A stretch of 64,000 nucleotides of DNA from Bacillus swezeyi (GTDB lineage: Bacteria > Bacillota > Bacilli > Bacillales > Bacillaceae). The translations under genes were made by a program, and so were the position numbers. Below are positions 1 to 8,153 of the stretch, piece by piece (within the stretch, counting starts at the first letter, position 1; each line of letters opens with the position of its first letter). The notes beneath the pieces are model-generated. The model was not told the DNA's origin and searched no databases. It saw only the letters and a list, made by a program, of their open reading frames with translations. The stretch spans positions 124,347 through 188,346 of the forward strand of contig NZ_MRBK01000003.1 of assembly GCF_001969815.1 (NCBI RefSeq), in the 5' to 3' direction.

Positions 1-460
1 AGCAAAGTCAGATATCACTGATAAAGTACTTGGATTGGAATTCGGGGCGGATGATTATATTACAAAGCCATTTGATCTGCGCGAAGTTGTGGCTAGAATT
101 CGCACGATACTTCGGCGTCTGGAACAAGCTCATCATTTGAACGAGCGGGGAACGGCAAAGGAGGATGTTATCCGGTTTAAAAATATTGTGATTGTTCCAG
201 GTGAAAGGCTGGTAAAAAAAGACGGGATGACCGTCGAATTGACTCCTAAAGAATTTGATCTCCTTATGACTTTGATTGACCATCGGGGGAAAATCTTTAC
301 GCGTTCAGAGCTTTTGGAATTCATCTGGGGATACGATTTTTTCGGTGACACCCGTACAGTTGATACCCATATTCAAAGACTCCGTAAAAAGCTTGATGCA
401 AGCGATTTGATTACAACGGTTTTTGGTATCGGATATAAATTCGAGAAGCAGGAGGAGTAG
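1..460 (+). CDS. OmpR-family response regulator, 3' part only
   Basis: The gene is open from the window edge and ends at TAG 458-460. What remains is the last part of the receiver domain, with the conserved lysine in DDYITKPFD, a short linker, and a complete winged-helix DNA-binding domain (ELTPKEFDLL through TVDTHIQRLRKKL and GIGYKFE). The phosphoacceptor aspartate lies upstream of the window. The sensor kinase begins 3 bases after the stop, and its ribosome site overlaps the end of this gene, so the pair is one two-component system. It is not ResD, which would be expected near sigX in B. subtilis: its sequence differs throughout the C-terminal domain. The target genes are unknown; the downstream envelope genes are the obvious guess. 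Confidence 0.9.
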   Translation, partial: AKSDITDKVLGLEFGADDYITKPFDLREVVARIRTILRRLEQAHHLNERGTAKEDVIRFKNIVIVPGERLVKKDGMTVELTPKEFDLLMTLIDHRGKIFTRSELLEFIWGYDFFGDTRTVDTHIQRLRKKLDASDLITTVFGIGYKFEKQEE

Positions 461-463
461 AGA

Positions 464-1915
464 GTGTTACGAACCATCAAGGGTAAATTTATTGTTGGCT
501 TTTTTCTGATTTTTTCTCTCTCTTTCCTTGTGCTCAATCACACGGTAAAGAACATCATTTGGTCGAGTAATGAAAAAATTGTGACCTCGGATTTAGACGA
601 ACTGAAAAAAAACAGTATCGTGTATGTAAACCAAGCATTTTTAATCAATCATTATAAAAACAATGAGCTTTATTTCGGCGATATGGCCGATGAAATGGTA
701 GATAATTTAAAACACTCCACAGGAAGCAATGTAAGTGTTTATACCGTGGATGGCGCTTTGCTGTCTTCTTCTGATAAGAAGGTGTTTTCCGGAGGGAGTG
801 ACGATGATCTTAAACAGGCTATCAAAGGAAAGACTGCCTATCATATCACCTATGATAGAAATAAGGCAGAGGTGTTTTTCTCATATCCAGTTGTCATTGA
901 AGGTACAAAAGTGGGCATATTACGTTTTTCTAAAGATTTTAACCTGCTATATCAGCAAAGCGGTGAGATTCTGGATATTGTGTTTTATATCGCACTTGCC
1001 ATATTTGTGGCGGCGTTCCTCTTCTCCTATATACTCTCCAGACATATCACGATTCCGCTCATCAAGCTGACAGAGGCCTCCTCACAAGTCAAAAAGGGCG
1101 AGTTGGATGTGGAGATCCACTTTCGCAGAAAAGATGAGATCGGTCAGCTTGCCGTCAATTTCAATGATATGATTCACAGAATTAGAGATCAAATTTCAAC
1201 CATCGAAAGTGATCGGGATCGGTTAAAGGAACTTAACGAACAAGAAAAACGATTTTTTGACAATATGACGCATGAGCTAAAAACACCTCTGACTTCCATT
1301 CAAGGATATGCTGAAATCATCAAAGAAAAAGGGGAATCGGATCAGACATTTTTTGATAAAGGAATGAATCACATTGTTGAAGAAAGTCGACGCCTGCACA
1401 ATTTGGTGATCAAACTTCTTGAAGTATCCCGGGAAACGTCCAAGGATGATCAATTTGACAGGATCGACGCAGGAGAAATTTTAAAAGATGTATGCGAATC
1501 GATGAAGTTTCGGGCAGAACGGTATAAGAAAAGGATCACCTGTGAGATTGAAGAAGACCTGTACGTTCACGGTCAGGTGAACCGGCTGCGCCAACTTTTT
1601 ATCAATCTGCTTGACAATACGATCAAATACAGCTTATCTCATTCGGAAATCAACATTAAGGCCGGGATCGTTGGAGAAAAAGTTCTTTTTACGTTCAAGA
1701 ATCCGAGTGCTCCATTTGCAAATACCCAACATTCTAAGATGTTCCAGCCTTTTTATTCGGTAAACCAAAAGATCAAGGAAGAGGGAAGTGTAGGTTTGGG
1801 ATTAAGCATTGTGAAAACAATTGTTGACGAACACGGAGGAACAATCGAGATGTTCTACAAGGAAAACTATACAGTGATTCACGTTGAATTAGCTTACGCA
1901 AAGGTTGAGAAATGA
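464..1915 (+). CDS. Membrane sensor histidine kinase
   Basis: A 483-residue kinase starting at GTG behind GGAGGAG. The order is a transmembrane segment (about 8-27), an extracellular sensor region of about 140 residues, a second membrane segment (about 170-191), HAMP (about 192-244), HisKA with the phospho-accepting His270 in NMTHELKTPL, and an HATPase domain with an N-box (FINLLDNTIKYS) and a G2 box (GSVGLGLSIVK). The G1 box is atypical: instead of DxGxG it reads FKNPSAPF, similar to the FKN-type G1 of VanS-like kinases. It is translationally coupled to the propeller gene (ATGA overlap). It is much shorter than ResE (about 589 residues), so it is not that kinase. The signal is unknown. Confidence 0.92.
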   Translation: MLRTIKGKFIVGFFLIFSLSFLVLNHTVKNIIWSSNEKIVTSDLDELKKNSIVYVNQAFLINHYKNNELYFGDMADEMVDNLKHSTGSNVSVYTVDGALLSSSDKKVFSGGSDDDLKQAIKGKTAYHITYDRNKAEVFFSYPVVIEGTKVGILRFSKDFNLLYQQSGEILDIVFYIALAIFVAAFLFSYILSRHITIPLIKLTEASSQVKKGELDVEIHFRRKDEIGQLAVNFNDMIHRIRDQISTIESDRDRLKELNEQEKRFFDNMTHELKTPLTSIQGYAEIIKEKGESDQTFFDKGMNHIVEESRRLHNLVIKLLEVSRETSKDDQFDRIDAGEILKDVCESMKFRAERYKKRITCEIEEDLYVHGQVNRLRQLFINLLDNTIKYSLSHSEINIKAGIVGEKVLFTFKNPSAPFANTQHSKMFQPFYSVNQKIKEEGSVGLGLSIVKTIVDEHGGTIEMFYKENYTVIHVELAYAKVEK

Positions 1916-3045
1916 TGAAGAACAAACCGTTTATGATATGGGCAGGGGCGCTGTTGTTCCTCGTTATGATCGTGTTCAGTTATAATGTGGGAAAACGCTC
2001 GGAAACCATTATAATACCAAGCAGGGAAGAGAATGTTCAGAAGAACCGCCCTTTTCAAGTAAAGACAATATATCGCCTCCCAAAAGCAGATCAGTTGCTT
2101 GGATGGTCTTCATCGGACTCCGTAGTTGGTTTTTTAAAGGGAGATGAGACACCTGAACGTGCTACGCACCGTCTTCAGCGTCTATCCTCCCCCTATGAAA
2201 AAGCTGAAAATCTGAAAGGGATTGAAAGCAATACGTCGAACCTAAAGATGTCTCCAAATGGAAAGAGTATCGCCGGGGTAACCGTGTCATCAAATAAGGC
2301 ATCAATGAAGCTGATCTCGTTGGCAAACGGGAAAAAAACGGAAATCGCAAGCTTCACCTCCAGCACTGAGGTCTATGTCCAAGATGTTTCATGGTCAAAT
2401 AATAGCAGATACGTTTGCTATCTAGTCATAGATGCTGCGAAAGATGGTCACGCTACCATTCATGTTTTCGATACAGATTCCGGAACGCTCAAAACGTATC
2501 CATTGGAGGATTTTGCCGAGAAAGATTCGCTTACGGGAGTTAACATCTCTGAGAATGGACGCGGATTGCTGCTTACCGTGTTACAGAAATCCTGGCAGAA
2601 AGAAAGCATCTTGATGGGAACCATTAGCGGCAATCACATCAATATTCAGAACAAGCGCCAGAGCAGCCTTGGCGAGCCTGTTTGGTTAAACAATGATCAA
2701 TTTGTATTCCTGGGTATCGGGGAAACACTGTACGAATACGATTGCCGAAACGGAGAGCTTTCTGCTCTGCTCGAAAAAGTAGCCACTTTCACATTCTCAA
2801 ATGACCGAAAGAAAATCGCTTACTCTTTGCATGATAAGGACAGTCTTTATGCTGGTAAGCTTCAAGGAAAAAATATCCTGTATGAAGAACCGGTATATCA
2901 CGGCACCATACCGTCAGAAACAGAAATATATTGGAGTCCGGATGGCAACAGCCTGCTCGTTAATGCTCAAAGCCAGCATTCTTCTATGGAGAGTGCTTCA
3001 GCGCGATTTTTTGATAATCAAGCTTATATCATAGCATTTAAATAA
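1912..3045 (+). CDS. Membrane-anchored beta-propeller (TolB/WD40-like) protein
   Basis: A 377-residue protein whose start codon overlaps the kinase stop (ATGATGA), so the true start is 1912 or 1915. One hydrophobic segment (about 8-25) is followed by repeating blades of the TolB-like type, each marked by a motif such as SPNGKSIAG, SNNSRYVCY, SENGRGLLL, SNDRKKIAY and SPDGNSLLV. The topology implies a short cytoplasmic tail and an extracellular propeller. Its coupling to the kinase suggests an accessory sensor or a partner for cell-wall ligands; this is inference. I do not recognise a named B. subtilis orthologue. A strong terminator follows, so the regulator, kinase and propeller form one transcription unit. 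Confidence 0.8.
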   Translation: MMKNKPFMIWAGALLFLVMIVFSYNVGKRSETIIIPSREENVQKNRPFQVKTIYRLPKADQLLGWSSSDSVVGFLKGDETPERATHRLQRLSSPYEKAENLKGIESNTSNLKMSPNGKSIAGVTVSSNKASMKLISLANGKKTEIASFTSSTEVYVQDVSWSNNSRYVCYLVIDAAKDGHATIHVFDTDSGTLKTYPLEDFAEKDSLTGVNISENGRGLLLTVLQKSWQKESILMGTISGNHINIQNKRQSSLGEPVWLNNDQFVFLGIGETLYEYDCRNGELSALLEKVATFTFSNDRKKIAYSLHDKDSLYAGKLQGKNILYEEPVYHGTIPSETEIYWSPDGNSLLVNAQSQHSSMESASARFFDNQAYIIAFK

Positions 3046-3068
3046 CCGATTGTTCATTTTTAGGCGAA

Positions 3069-3108
3069 AAAACCTTATTTCAGTTAAATACCGAAATAAG
3101 GTTTTTTC
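3069..3108 (+). terminator. Terminator of the two-component/propeller unit
   Basis: A perfect stem AACCTTATTTC / GAAATAAGGTT with a loop of about 11 bases and a run of six Ts, 25 bases after the propeller stop. It separates the regulatory genes from the deacetylase gene. Confidence 0.9.
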
Positions 3109-3386
3109 TTATACCTCGTGATTTTCTTCTGTTTATTCCTATCACAGTATGAATTACAGGGTAATAAGTCCCTGTTTGCGATCCCCGAAAAATGATGTTT
3201 TCCTTGTTTTTGTGACATTTTGTTTACAAGTTGGTCGAACTTCTGCGATATCTTCACTTTATATTAAAAGAGCATCCTTCTTATAGAACTTTGTTTTTAA
3301 ACATCAAAACTGAAAAATTGTCATTTTTGTGTGAGGAGTTTAAAAGAAACCTAGTGATGATATCTACAGTTGAGGAGTTGGAAAAA

Positions 3387-4217
3387 GTGTCAAATTCACC
3401 AAGAAAAGTTCATAAATTGAACGGACTAGGAAAAATAGTGTTGGGTATGTTGATTGTCCTGGGTGTAACTTTGTTATGCATTTCTTGGAATGCACTTGCA
3501 GGTTCAAAGCAGGAATCAATAAAAGGAAACACCACCACTTCAGAGCAGATGTTGGCGGGCAAACATACAGCAGAGAAAAAGGAAAGTAAGCAAACATCGC
3601 CGGAAATCGGAAAGGTCGTCTATTTGACTTTTGATGACGGGCCAAATCCGACTGCTTCAGAAAAAATCTTAAGTTTGCTCAGTCAATATCATGCAAAAGC
3701 AACGTTTTTTATGTTAAAACCTCATATCGATCAAAATCCGGATATCGTGAAGAAAATGGTGGAGAGCGGTCACTCCGTCGGTTCTCACGGTGTGACGCAC
3801 CAAGTATCGAAAATCTATCAATCTCCCGAAAGCTTTGCAGCGGAAATGAACGATACGCTTAAAACGATCAAAGAAACGACCAACGTCAACACAAATTTGA
3901 TCAGATCGCCTTATGGATCAAAGCCTTACATTACCGGTCCATTTCAAGAAGTCATTAAGCGCGAGCATTTTAACCTTTGGGATTGGACTGTTGATTCAGA
4001 GGACTGGAAGTCTGCAAATACAAATGGTCAATTCGTCAATAATGTGATTCAGCAAGTCAATAACCTTACCGAAGTTGAACCGCTTGTCGTATTAATGCAT
4101 GAAAAACCGACGACGGCGGCGCATTTGGAAAAATTACTAAAATACTTTCAAGAAAACGGATATGAAATGAAAGAAGTTAATGATTCGATGAAGCCGCTTC
4201 ATTTTAGATGGAACTAA
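3387..4217 (+). CDS. Membrane-anchored polysaccharide deacetylase (NodB family, CE4)
   Basis: The enzyme should remove acetyl groups from an extracellular glycan such as peptidoglycan. I chose GTG 3387 because GAGGAG lies 9 bases upstream; the frame stays open upstream to 3231 but without a better ribosome site. This gives 276 residues: a membrane anchor (about 17-36), a polar linker, and the NodB domain. The CE4 motifs are all present: TFDDGP (81-86), HGVTH with metal-ligand histidines 134 and 138, RSPYG (from Arg172), DWTVDSEDW, and LMHEKP with His237. It therefore looks catalytically complete. An LCP gene follows closely, which fits cell-wall modification. The exact substrate cannot be told from sequence. 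Confidence 0.9.
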   Translation: MSNSPRKVHKLNGLGKIVLGMLIVLGVTLLCISWNALAGSKQESIKGNTTTSEQMLAGKHTAEKKESKQTSPEIGKVVYLTFDDGPNPTASEKILSLLSQYHAKATFFMLKPHIDQNPDIVKKMVESGHSVGSHGVTHQVSKIYQSPESFAAEMNDTLKTIKETTNVNTNLIRSPYGSKPYITGPFQEVIKREHFNLWDWTVDSEDWKSANTNGQFVNNVIQQVNNLTEVEPLVVLMHEKPTTAAHLEKLLKYFQENGYEMKEVNDSMKPLHFRWN

Positions 4218-4285
4218 TCAGAAAATATAACGGGTTCGACTGCGAAAGCAATATTAGCAGCATCGACAAGGAAGGGATAGTGAAA

Positions 4286-5194
4286 ATGAGAAAAAGAAAA
4301 TTAAAAATGAAAAATATTTTATTGCTGGTTCTAGTTCTATTGATAACTAGTGGCGGTTTGGCTTCTTACGGCATTTACCGTAACGTGGCAAAATCAATAA
4401 ATAACATGTACGAACCTCTTCATCGTGATTCCGAGCAGCAGAATACAGCTGCTTCACACGATCCTATATCCATTCTTTTATTAGGGATAGACGAGCGCCC
4501 CGGTGATAAAGGCCGCCCGGATTCTATGATTGTGATAACTGTTAATCCGAAGACAAAAAAAACCACAATGACAAGTATTCCGCGTGATACCAGGGTATTT
4601 ATCCGATCAAAGAACACCTTTTCTAAAATGAATTCGGCATACACCTATGGCGGAATTGAAGGTACCGTTCAAACGGTAGAACAATTGTTGAACATTCCCA
4701 TCAATTATTATATCAAAATAAATATGGAAGGGTTTAAAGATATCGTAGATGCGGTTGGCGGAGTCACGGTGAATAATCGTATTGATTTCACTCTTGAAGG
4801 CGTGCATCTATTAAAAGGGAAACAACATCTTGATGGTAAGACTGCTCTTACATATGCTCGGATGAGAAAAGACGATCCTCGTGGTGATTTTGGACGTCAA
4901 CAGCGTCAGCGTGAGATCATCAACGAAATGATTCATGAAGGTGCACAATTAAAATCATTAACAAACTATCAAAAGATTTTAACGGCATTAGAAAAAAACG
5001 TAAAAACGAACTTGACACTGGACAAAATGATCGATATTCAAAGTTCTTATAAGGAAGCTGTTAAGGATGTTAAACAAATAGAAATTCAAGGTGAAGATAA
5101 AAAAATTGATGGCTTATGGTACCATGTTGTGACTGACGAAAAGAGACAGAAGCTGTCAAAGAAGCTTCGCCGGCAATTGAATTTAAAATCATAG
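4286..5194 (+). CDS. LytR-CpsA-Psr (LCP) family glycopolymer transferase
   Basis: LCP enzymes move undecaprenyl-phosphate-linked glycopolymers, such as wall teichoic acid, onto peptidoglycan. ATG 4286 is preferred because AAGGAAGGG lies about 9 bases before it; GTG 4280 and an upstream start at 4208, overlapping the deacetylase, are alternatives. The protein has 302 residues: a membrane anchor (about 9-30) and an extracellular LCP domain with the polyprenyl-phosphate/metal residues in GIDERPGDKGRPDS, SIPRDTRV, and RMRKDDPRGDFGRQQRQ. It closely resembles B. subtilis LytR/TagU. Being next to a deacetylase and a two-component system, it may decorate or remodel the wall on demand (inference). Confidence 0.9.
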   Translation: MRKRKLKMKNILLLVLVLLITSGGLASYGIYRNVAKSINNMYEPLHRDSEQQNTAASHDPISILLLGIDERPGDKGRPDSMIVITVNPKTKKTTMTSIPRDTRVFIRSKNTFSKMNSAYTYGGIEGTVQTVEQLLNIPINYYIKINMEGFKDIVDAVGGVTVNNRIDFTLEGVHLLKGKQHLDGKTALTYARMRKDDPRGDFGRQQRQREIINEMIHEGAQLKSLTNYQKILTALEKNVKTNLTLDKMIDIQSSYKEAVKDVKQIEIQGEDKKIDGLWYHVVTDEKRQKLSKKLRRQLNLKS

Positions 5195-5329
5195 CACGAT
5201 GGAAATCAGTCAATCTCAGGAGTATTAACTTTATTTGCTTGTCAAGATCAACAATGCTGTCCGCGAGAGCAACAAAAGCCTAATTCAGTCATAGCTTGTA
5301 ATGAAACTTTGGTTTCTCTGCAAGCTTTG

Positions 5330-5360
5330 GCACCTGTTCTAAATGAACAGGTGCTTTTAC
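5330..5360 (+). terminator. Terminator after the LCP gene
   Basis: Stem GCACCTGTTC / GAACAGGTGC, a perfect 10 base pairs with a 5-base loop, followed by TTTTA. It lies 136 bases beyond the LCP stop and before the sigX promoter. Confidence 0.85.
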
Positions 5361-5447
5361 GCTATGGCAAAGTTAAATTTAACCTTAACTTTAGGAAAAT
5401 TCCCTTCCAATTTTCATATAACCGTAATATAGTTGTAATAGTTGTAA

Positions 5448-5474
5448 TGTAACTTTTTACGATTGACAAACGAC
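5448..5474 (+). promoter_or_regulatory. ECF-type (SigX) autoregulatory promoter of sigX
   Basis: TGTAAC (5448-5453), 17 bases, then CGAC (5471-5474). This is the form of an extracytoplasmic-function sigma promoter and lies 25 bases before the sigX start. sigX autoregulation is known in B. subtilis. Overlapping TTGACA at 5463 could be a SigA element but has no clear -10. Confidence 0.75.
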
Positions 5475-5499
5475 AATAAATTGAACGGAGGGGTTTCAG

Positions 5500-6084
5500 G
5501 TGGAAGAAACCTTTCAGAAAATATATGATCGGTATCATCAGGATTTATTTCAATTTTTATTTTACATGGTGAAAGATAAAAGCCAGGCAGAGGACTTGGT
5601 GCAGGAAGTATATATCCGCGTTCTGCATTCATATGAAACTTTTGAAGGCAGAAGCAGCGAAAAAACCTGGCTGCTTTCGATTGCACGGCATGTTGCAATC
5701 GACTGGTTCAGAAAACAGCAGACGATCCGCCAGCGGGTTTTGGGGACGTTTGACTGGGAGAAGCAAGAAGTAAAAGACCGTGAGCCTCTGCCTGAGGACA
5801 TTGTGATGCAGCATGAAGACCTGAAAGAAATCTTTGAGGCGCTTGATAAATGTACGCTTGACCAAAGATCGGTCATTGTTTTGCGGTTCATTCAAGGCTA
5901 CTCCATCACAGAGACGGCCAAAGCCTTACATTTTTCTGAAAGCAAGGTGAAAACCACTCAGCACCGCGGTCTGAAAGTGCTTCGCAAACAGATGGAGCTT
6001 TTGAAGGAGGATCTAAAGAATGAAGAAGTCAGAATGGAACGAAGATCGGCTGAAGGCGTTACTAAGCCAACTTCCAACGGTTAA
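5500..6084 (+). CDS. sigX: ECF RNA polymerase sigma factor SigX
   Basis: A 194-residue extracytoplasmic-function sigma factor that directs envelope-modification genes in B. subtilis. It starts at GTG 5500 behind ACGGAGGGG. Sigma region 2 is visible (DLVQEVYIRVL, TWLLSIARHVAIDWFRKQQ), then region 4 with the helix-turn-helix (SITETAKALHFSESKVKTTQ). Length and sequence match B. subtilis SigX closely. The 3' end overlaps rsiX by 65 bases, as expected for a sigma/anti-sigma pair. An ECF-type promoter precedes it. SigX is linked to resistance to cationic peptides, so its place beside wall-modifying genes on both sides is suggestive. Confidence 0.96.
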   Translation: MEETFQKIYDRYHQDLFQFLFYMVKDKSQAEDLVQEVYIRVLHSYETFEGRSSEKTWLLSIARHVAIDWFRKQQTIRQRVLGTFDWEKQEVKDREPLPEDIVMQHEDLKEIFEALDKCTLDQRSVIVLRFIQGYSITETAKALHFSESKVKTTQHRGLKVLRKQMELLKEDLKNEEVRMERRSAEGVTKPTSNG

Positions 6085-7141
6085 GGATAACCGTTCGGCA
6101 AATCAGGTCTATCAAAAGCTGATTCTCACAAAACCAAAAAGTAAATCACCTAAAAAGCGGGCGGGCGCATTTGCTGCGACGGTTTTGGTGCTCTTTCTTC
6201 TGATGCTGATGACTCCTCAATTAATCGAACAAATCAGATCCCAAAACGGCACTGATGCGAATATTTCTTCAGACGGCAAACTGGAAAGCGGCAGCATGGA
6301 GATGGCTGATGCCGCTAGATCAGAACCAGCAAGTACTTTTGTCGTCTCGCCCGAGCAGAAAGACAACTATATCACCTTCGCATTTCTCGACGAATCCAAG
6401 TCCGTCGTTGTGCCGGTTAGCCTTCAGAAAAACGGCAGCATAACGGATATTGAAGACGCGCTCAGCGTCTACACAGACCTGGGTGTCGGCCAGTTCACAT
6501 CATTCAACACCACTTATCTTCAGCAGGTTGAACTCAACGAAGAGAAAAAAAGCAAAAAAGTGAAGATTCAAGTCAATGAGAAAATTCCCGGACTGTCGGT
6601 CGAGGACTTCGAACTGCTCAAGGAAGTCATCAATCAAACCTTTAAATGGGATTCCTACGACTCTGTATTTTTTGTCTCAAAAGAAGGCGAGCAGGATGTT
6701 GACTTTGATTCATTCGGAATGCTTGCAGATATGGCGATTATACATGAGACACAAAGAGGCTATTTTTTATATGAAAGTTCAGACGGCAGGCCATTTCTCG
6801 CCCCGTCAACCGAATCGTACGAAAACATACAAGAAGCGATCAAAGATATGCGAAATGAAGAAAGCGGCTCTCATTTAAAATCTATTATGACCGGCGACAT
6901 GCCGATTCAAGATGTTCAGGCGAAAGGTAAAGAGCTGACCATTCGATTTTCTTCCGCAGCGGATATCCAAAATCAAACCGCAGATATATTGATGGTCGAA
7001 GGTCTGCTCTTGACAGCCAAAGACTTTGGTTTCACAAAGGTTAAATTTAAAAATGCAAATACCAACAAGGTCGGAAGCTATGACTTGTCAAAATCTGTAC
7101 AGGTTCCATATGCACCGAACCCGATGACGATAAAAGGATGA
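6020..7141 (+). CDS. rsiX: Anti-sigma factor RsiX
   Basis: A 373-residue, single-pass membrane protein that holds SigX inactive. It starts at ATG 6020, with AAGGAGG 10 bases upstream and inside the 3' end of sigX. The N-terminal cytoplasmic part (about 1-50) should bind SigX. A membrane segment (about 51-67, AATVLVLFLLMLMTP) is followed by a large extracellular domain. Its place directly after sigX, the overlap, and the length near that of B. subtilis RsiX (about 368) support the call. A terminator follows immediately. Confidence 0.93.
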   Translation: MKKSEWNEDRLKALLSQLPTVKDNRSANQVYQKLILTKPKSKSPKKRAGAFAATVLVLFLLMLMTPQLIEQIRSQNGTDANISSDGKLESGSMEMADAARSEPASTFVVSPEQKDNYITFAFLDESKSVVVPVSLQKNGSITDIEDALSVYTDLGVGQFTSFNTTYLQQVELNEEKKSKKVKIQVNEKIPGLSVEDFELLKEVINQTFKWDSYDSVFFVSKEGEQDVDFDSFGMLADMAIIHETQRGYFLYESSDGRPFLAPSTESYENIQEAIKDMRNEESGSHLKSIMTGDMPIQDVQAKGKELTIRFSSAADIQNQTADILMVEGLLLTAKDFGFTKVKFKNANTNKVGSYDLSKSVQVPYAPNPMTIKG

Positions 7142-7144
7142 AGA

Positions 7145-7171
7145 AAAGACTCCGGGCAGGAGTCTTTTTTT
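7145..7171 (+). terminator. Terminator of sigX-rsiX
   Basis: AAAGACTCC / GGAGTCTTT stem with loop GGGCA and a run of Ts, 4 bases beyond the rsiX stop. Confidence 0.9.
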
Positions 7172-7208
7172 GATGTATAAAATGTATTGATTTGGAAGAA
7201 TACTAAGC

Positions 7209-7232
7209 TGTCTCCATAAAGGAGACATTTTT
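7209..7232 (+). terminator. Second terminator-like hairpin just before the M23 gene
   Basis: TGTCTCC-ATAAA-GGAGACA followed by five Ts, ending 27 bases before the ATG of the M23/LysM gene. There is little room for a promoter between the hairpin and the ribosome site at 7251, so it may act as a leader hairpin or attenuator rather than a simple terminator. Confidence 0.7.
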
Positions 7233-7258
7233 ACCGAAGATGCATGTAATAGGAGGAT

Positions 7259-8104
7259 ATGGAAAACTTGAGACAGCTTAGACATCTACACTTCCTGTTA
7301 GTGATCATATGGATGGCGGCGCCGGCCTTCATGATAAACGTGCCGAAGGCGGCAGCCGCAGAATGGACCGAGCCGATTAAAGGGGAGATTACAGATCAGT
7401 TTGGCACAAGAGGAGGCAGGCATAGAGGGCTCGATATCGCTGCACCTGAAGGAGAGAGCGTTATGGCAGCAGCCGATGGAACGGTCAGTAAATCATATAG
7501 ATCCGATTCTTACGGCGAAGTGATTTTTATCAAGCATGATAATGGATATGAAACCGTATATGCTCATTTAAGCAAACGTCTGAAAAAGGAGAATGACCGA
7601 GTTAAAAAAGGCGAAGAAATCGGAGTCATCGGCAATACCGGAATATCGACCGGAACCCATCTGCATTTTGAAATGCATGAAGGATCATGGACAAAGAATA
7701 AAAGAAATGCGATTAATCCGCTGACGGTTTTTAGTGAACAGGCGTTTCAGCAAAACTCAGTTCATGTTCATAAAGGAGAGGCTGAGACAGGCCGTGCGGT
7801 AACTGTCAAACAAGGGGACACCTTATGGAAAATCAGCAAAGAGAGCGGAGTATCGGTAAAAAGAATAATGGATCTGAACGGATTGGCGGATTCACATCTT
7901 TACATTGGGCAAACCTTGCGTCTTCATGACGGTCAGGCGAAGCGCGGCACTTATATTGTGCAAAAAGGAGATACACTTTATCAAATTGCTGAAAAAATGG
8001 GTGTGACCGTTCAGCATATTCAAGCATGGAACGGTCTGAAAGGGGAGCAGATCTATCCTCAGCAGTCATTGAAGATCAGGGAAACGCCTGAAAGAAGTAC
8101 ATAA
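7259..8104 (+). CDS. Exported M23 metallopeptidase with two LysM domains
   Basis: A predicted secreted peptidoglycan hydrolase of 281 residues, starting at ATG behind AGGAGGA. It has a signal peptide with a likely cut after AAA near residue 33. The LytM/M23 domain follows, with zinc ligands in RHRGLD (His55, Asp59) and HLHFE (His136), and the extra active-site histidine in YAHLSK (His103). Two LysM wall-binding repeats are present at about 167-211 and 222-268 (QGDTLWKIS, KGDTLYQIA). M23 enzymes usually cut peptide cross-links. B. subtilis, as I recall, has no gene here between rsiX and serA. Control by SigX is possible but not shown; no promoter of its own is evident. Confidence 0.9.
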   Translation: MENLRQLRHLHFLLVIIWMAAPAFMINVPKAAAAEWTEPIKGEITDQFGTRGGRHRGLDIAAPEGESVMAAADGTVSKSYRSDSYGEVIFIKHDNGYETVYAHLSKRLKKENDRVKKGEEIGVIGNTGISTGTHLHFEMHEGSWTKNKRNAINPLTVFSEQAFQQNSVHVHKGEAETGRAVTVKQGDTLWKISKESGVSVKRIMDLNGLADSHLYIGQTLRLHDGQAKRGTYIVQKGDTLYQIAEKMGVTVQHIQAWNGLKGEQIYPQQSLKIRETPERST

Positions 8105-8108
8105 AAAA

Positions 8109-8145
8109 CGGAACCCGAAAGGAGAGTATTTCCCTTCGAGTTCCG
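8109..8145 (-). terminator. Terminator of serA, convergent with the M23 gene
   Basis: CGGAAC-C-CGAA ... TTCG-A-GTTCCG stem with one mismatch. Read on the minus strand it is followed by TTTTTT, so it mainly ends serA. It may also stop plus-strand transcription from the M23 gene. Confidence 0.8.
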
Positions 8146-8153
8146 CCGGCTTT

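Larger units (their letters stand above)
5195..5499. other. Intergenic region between the LCP gene and sigX
   Basis: These 305 bases hold a terminator (5330-5360) and the SigX-type promoter (5448-5474). I see no coding potential in 5195-5320. Confidence 0.7.

Noticed and set aside
464-1915. Assignment of the first two genes as resD-resE
   Set aside because: The kinase is 483 residues against about 589 for ResE, and the regulator C-terminus does not match ResD.
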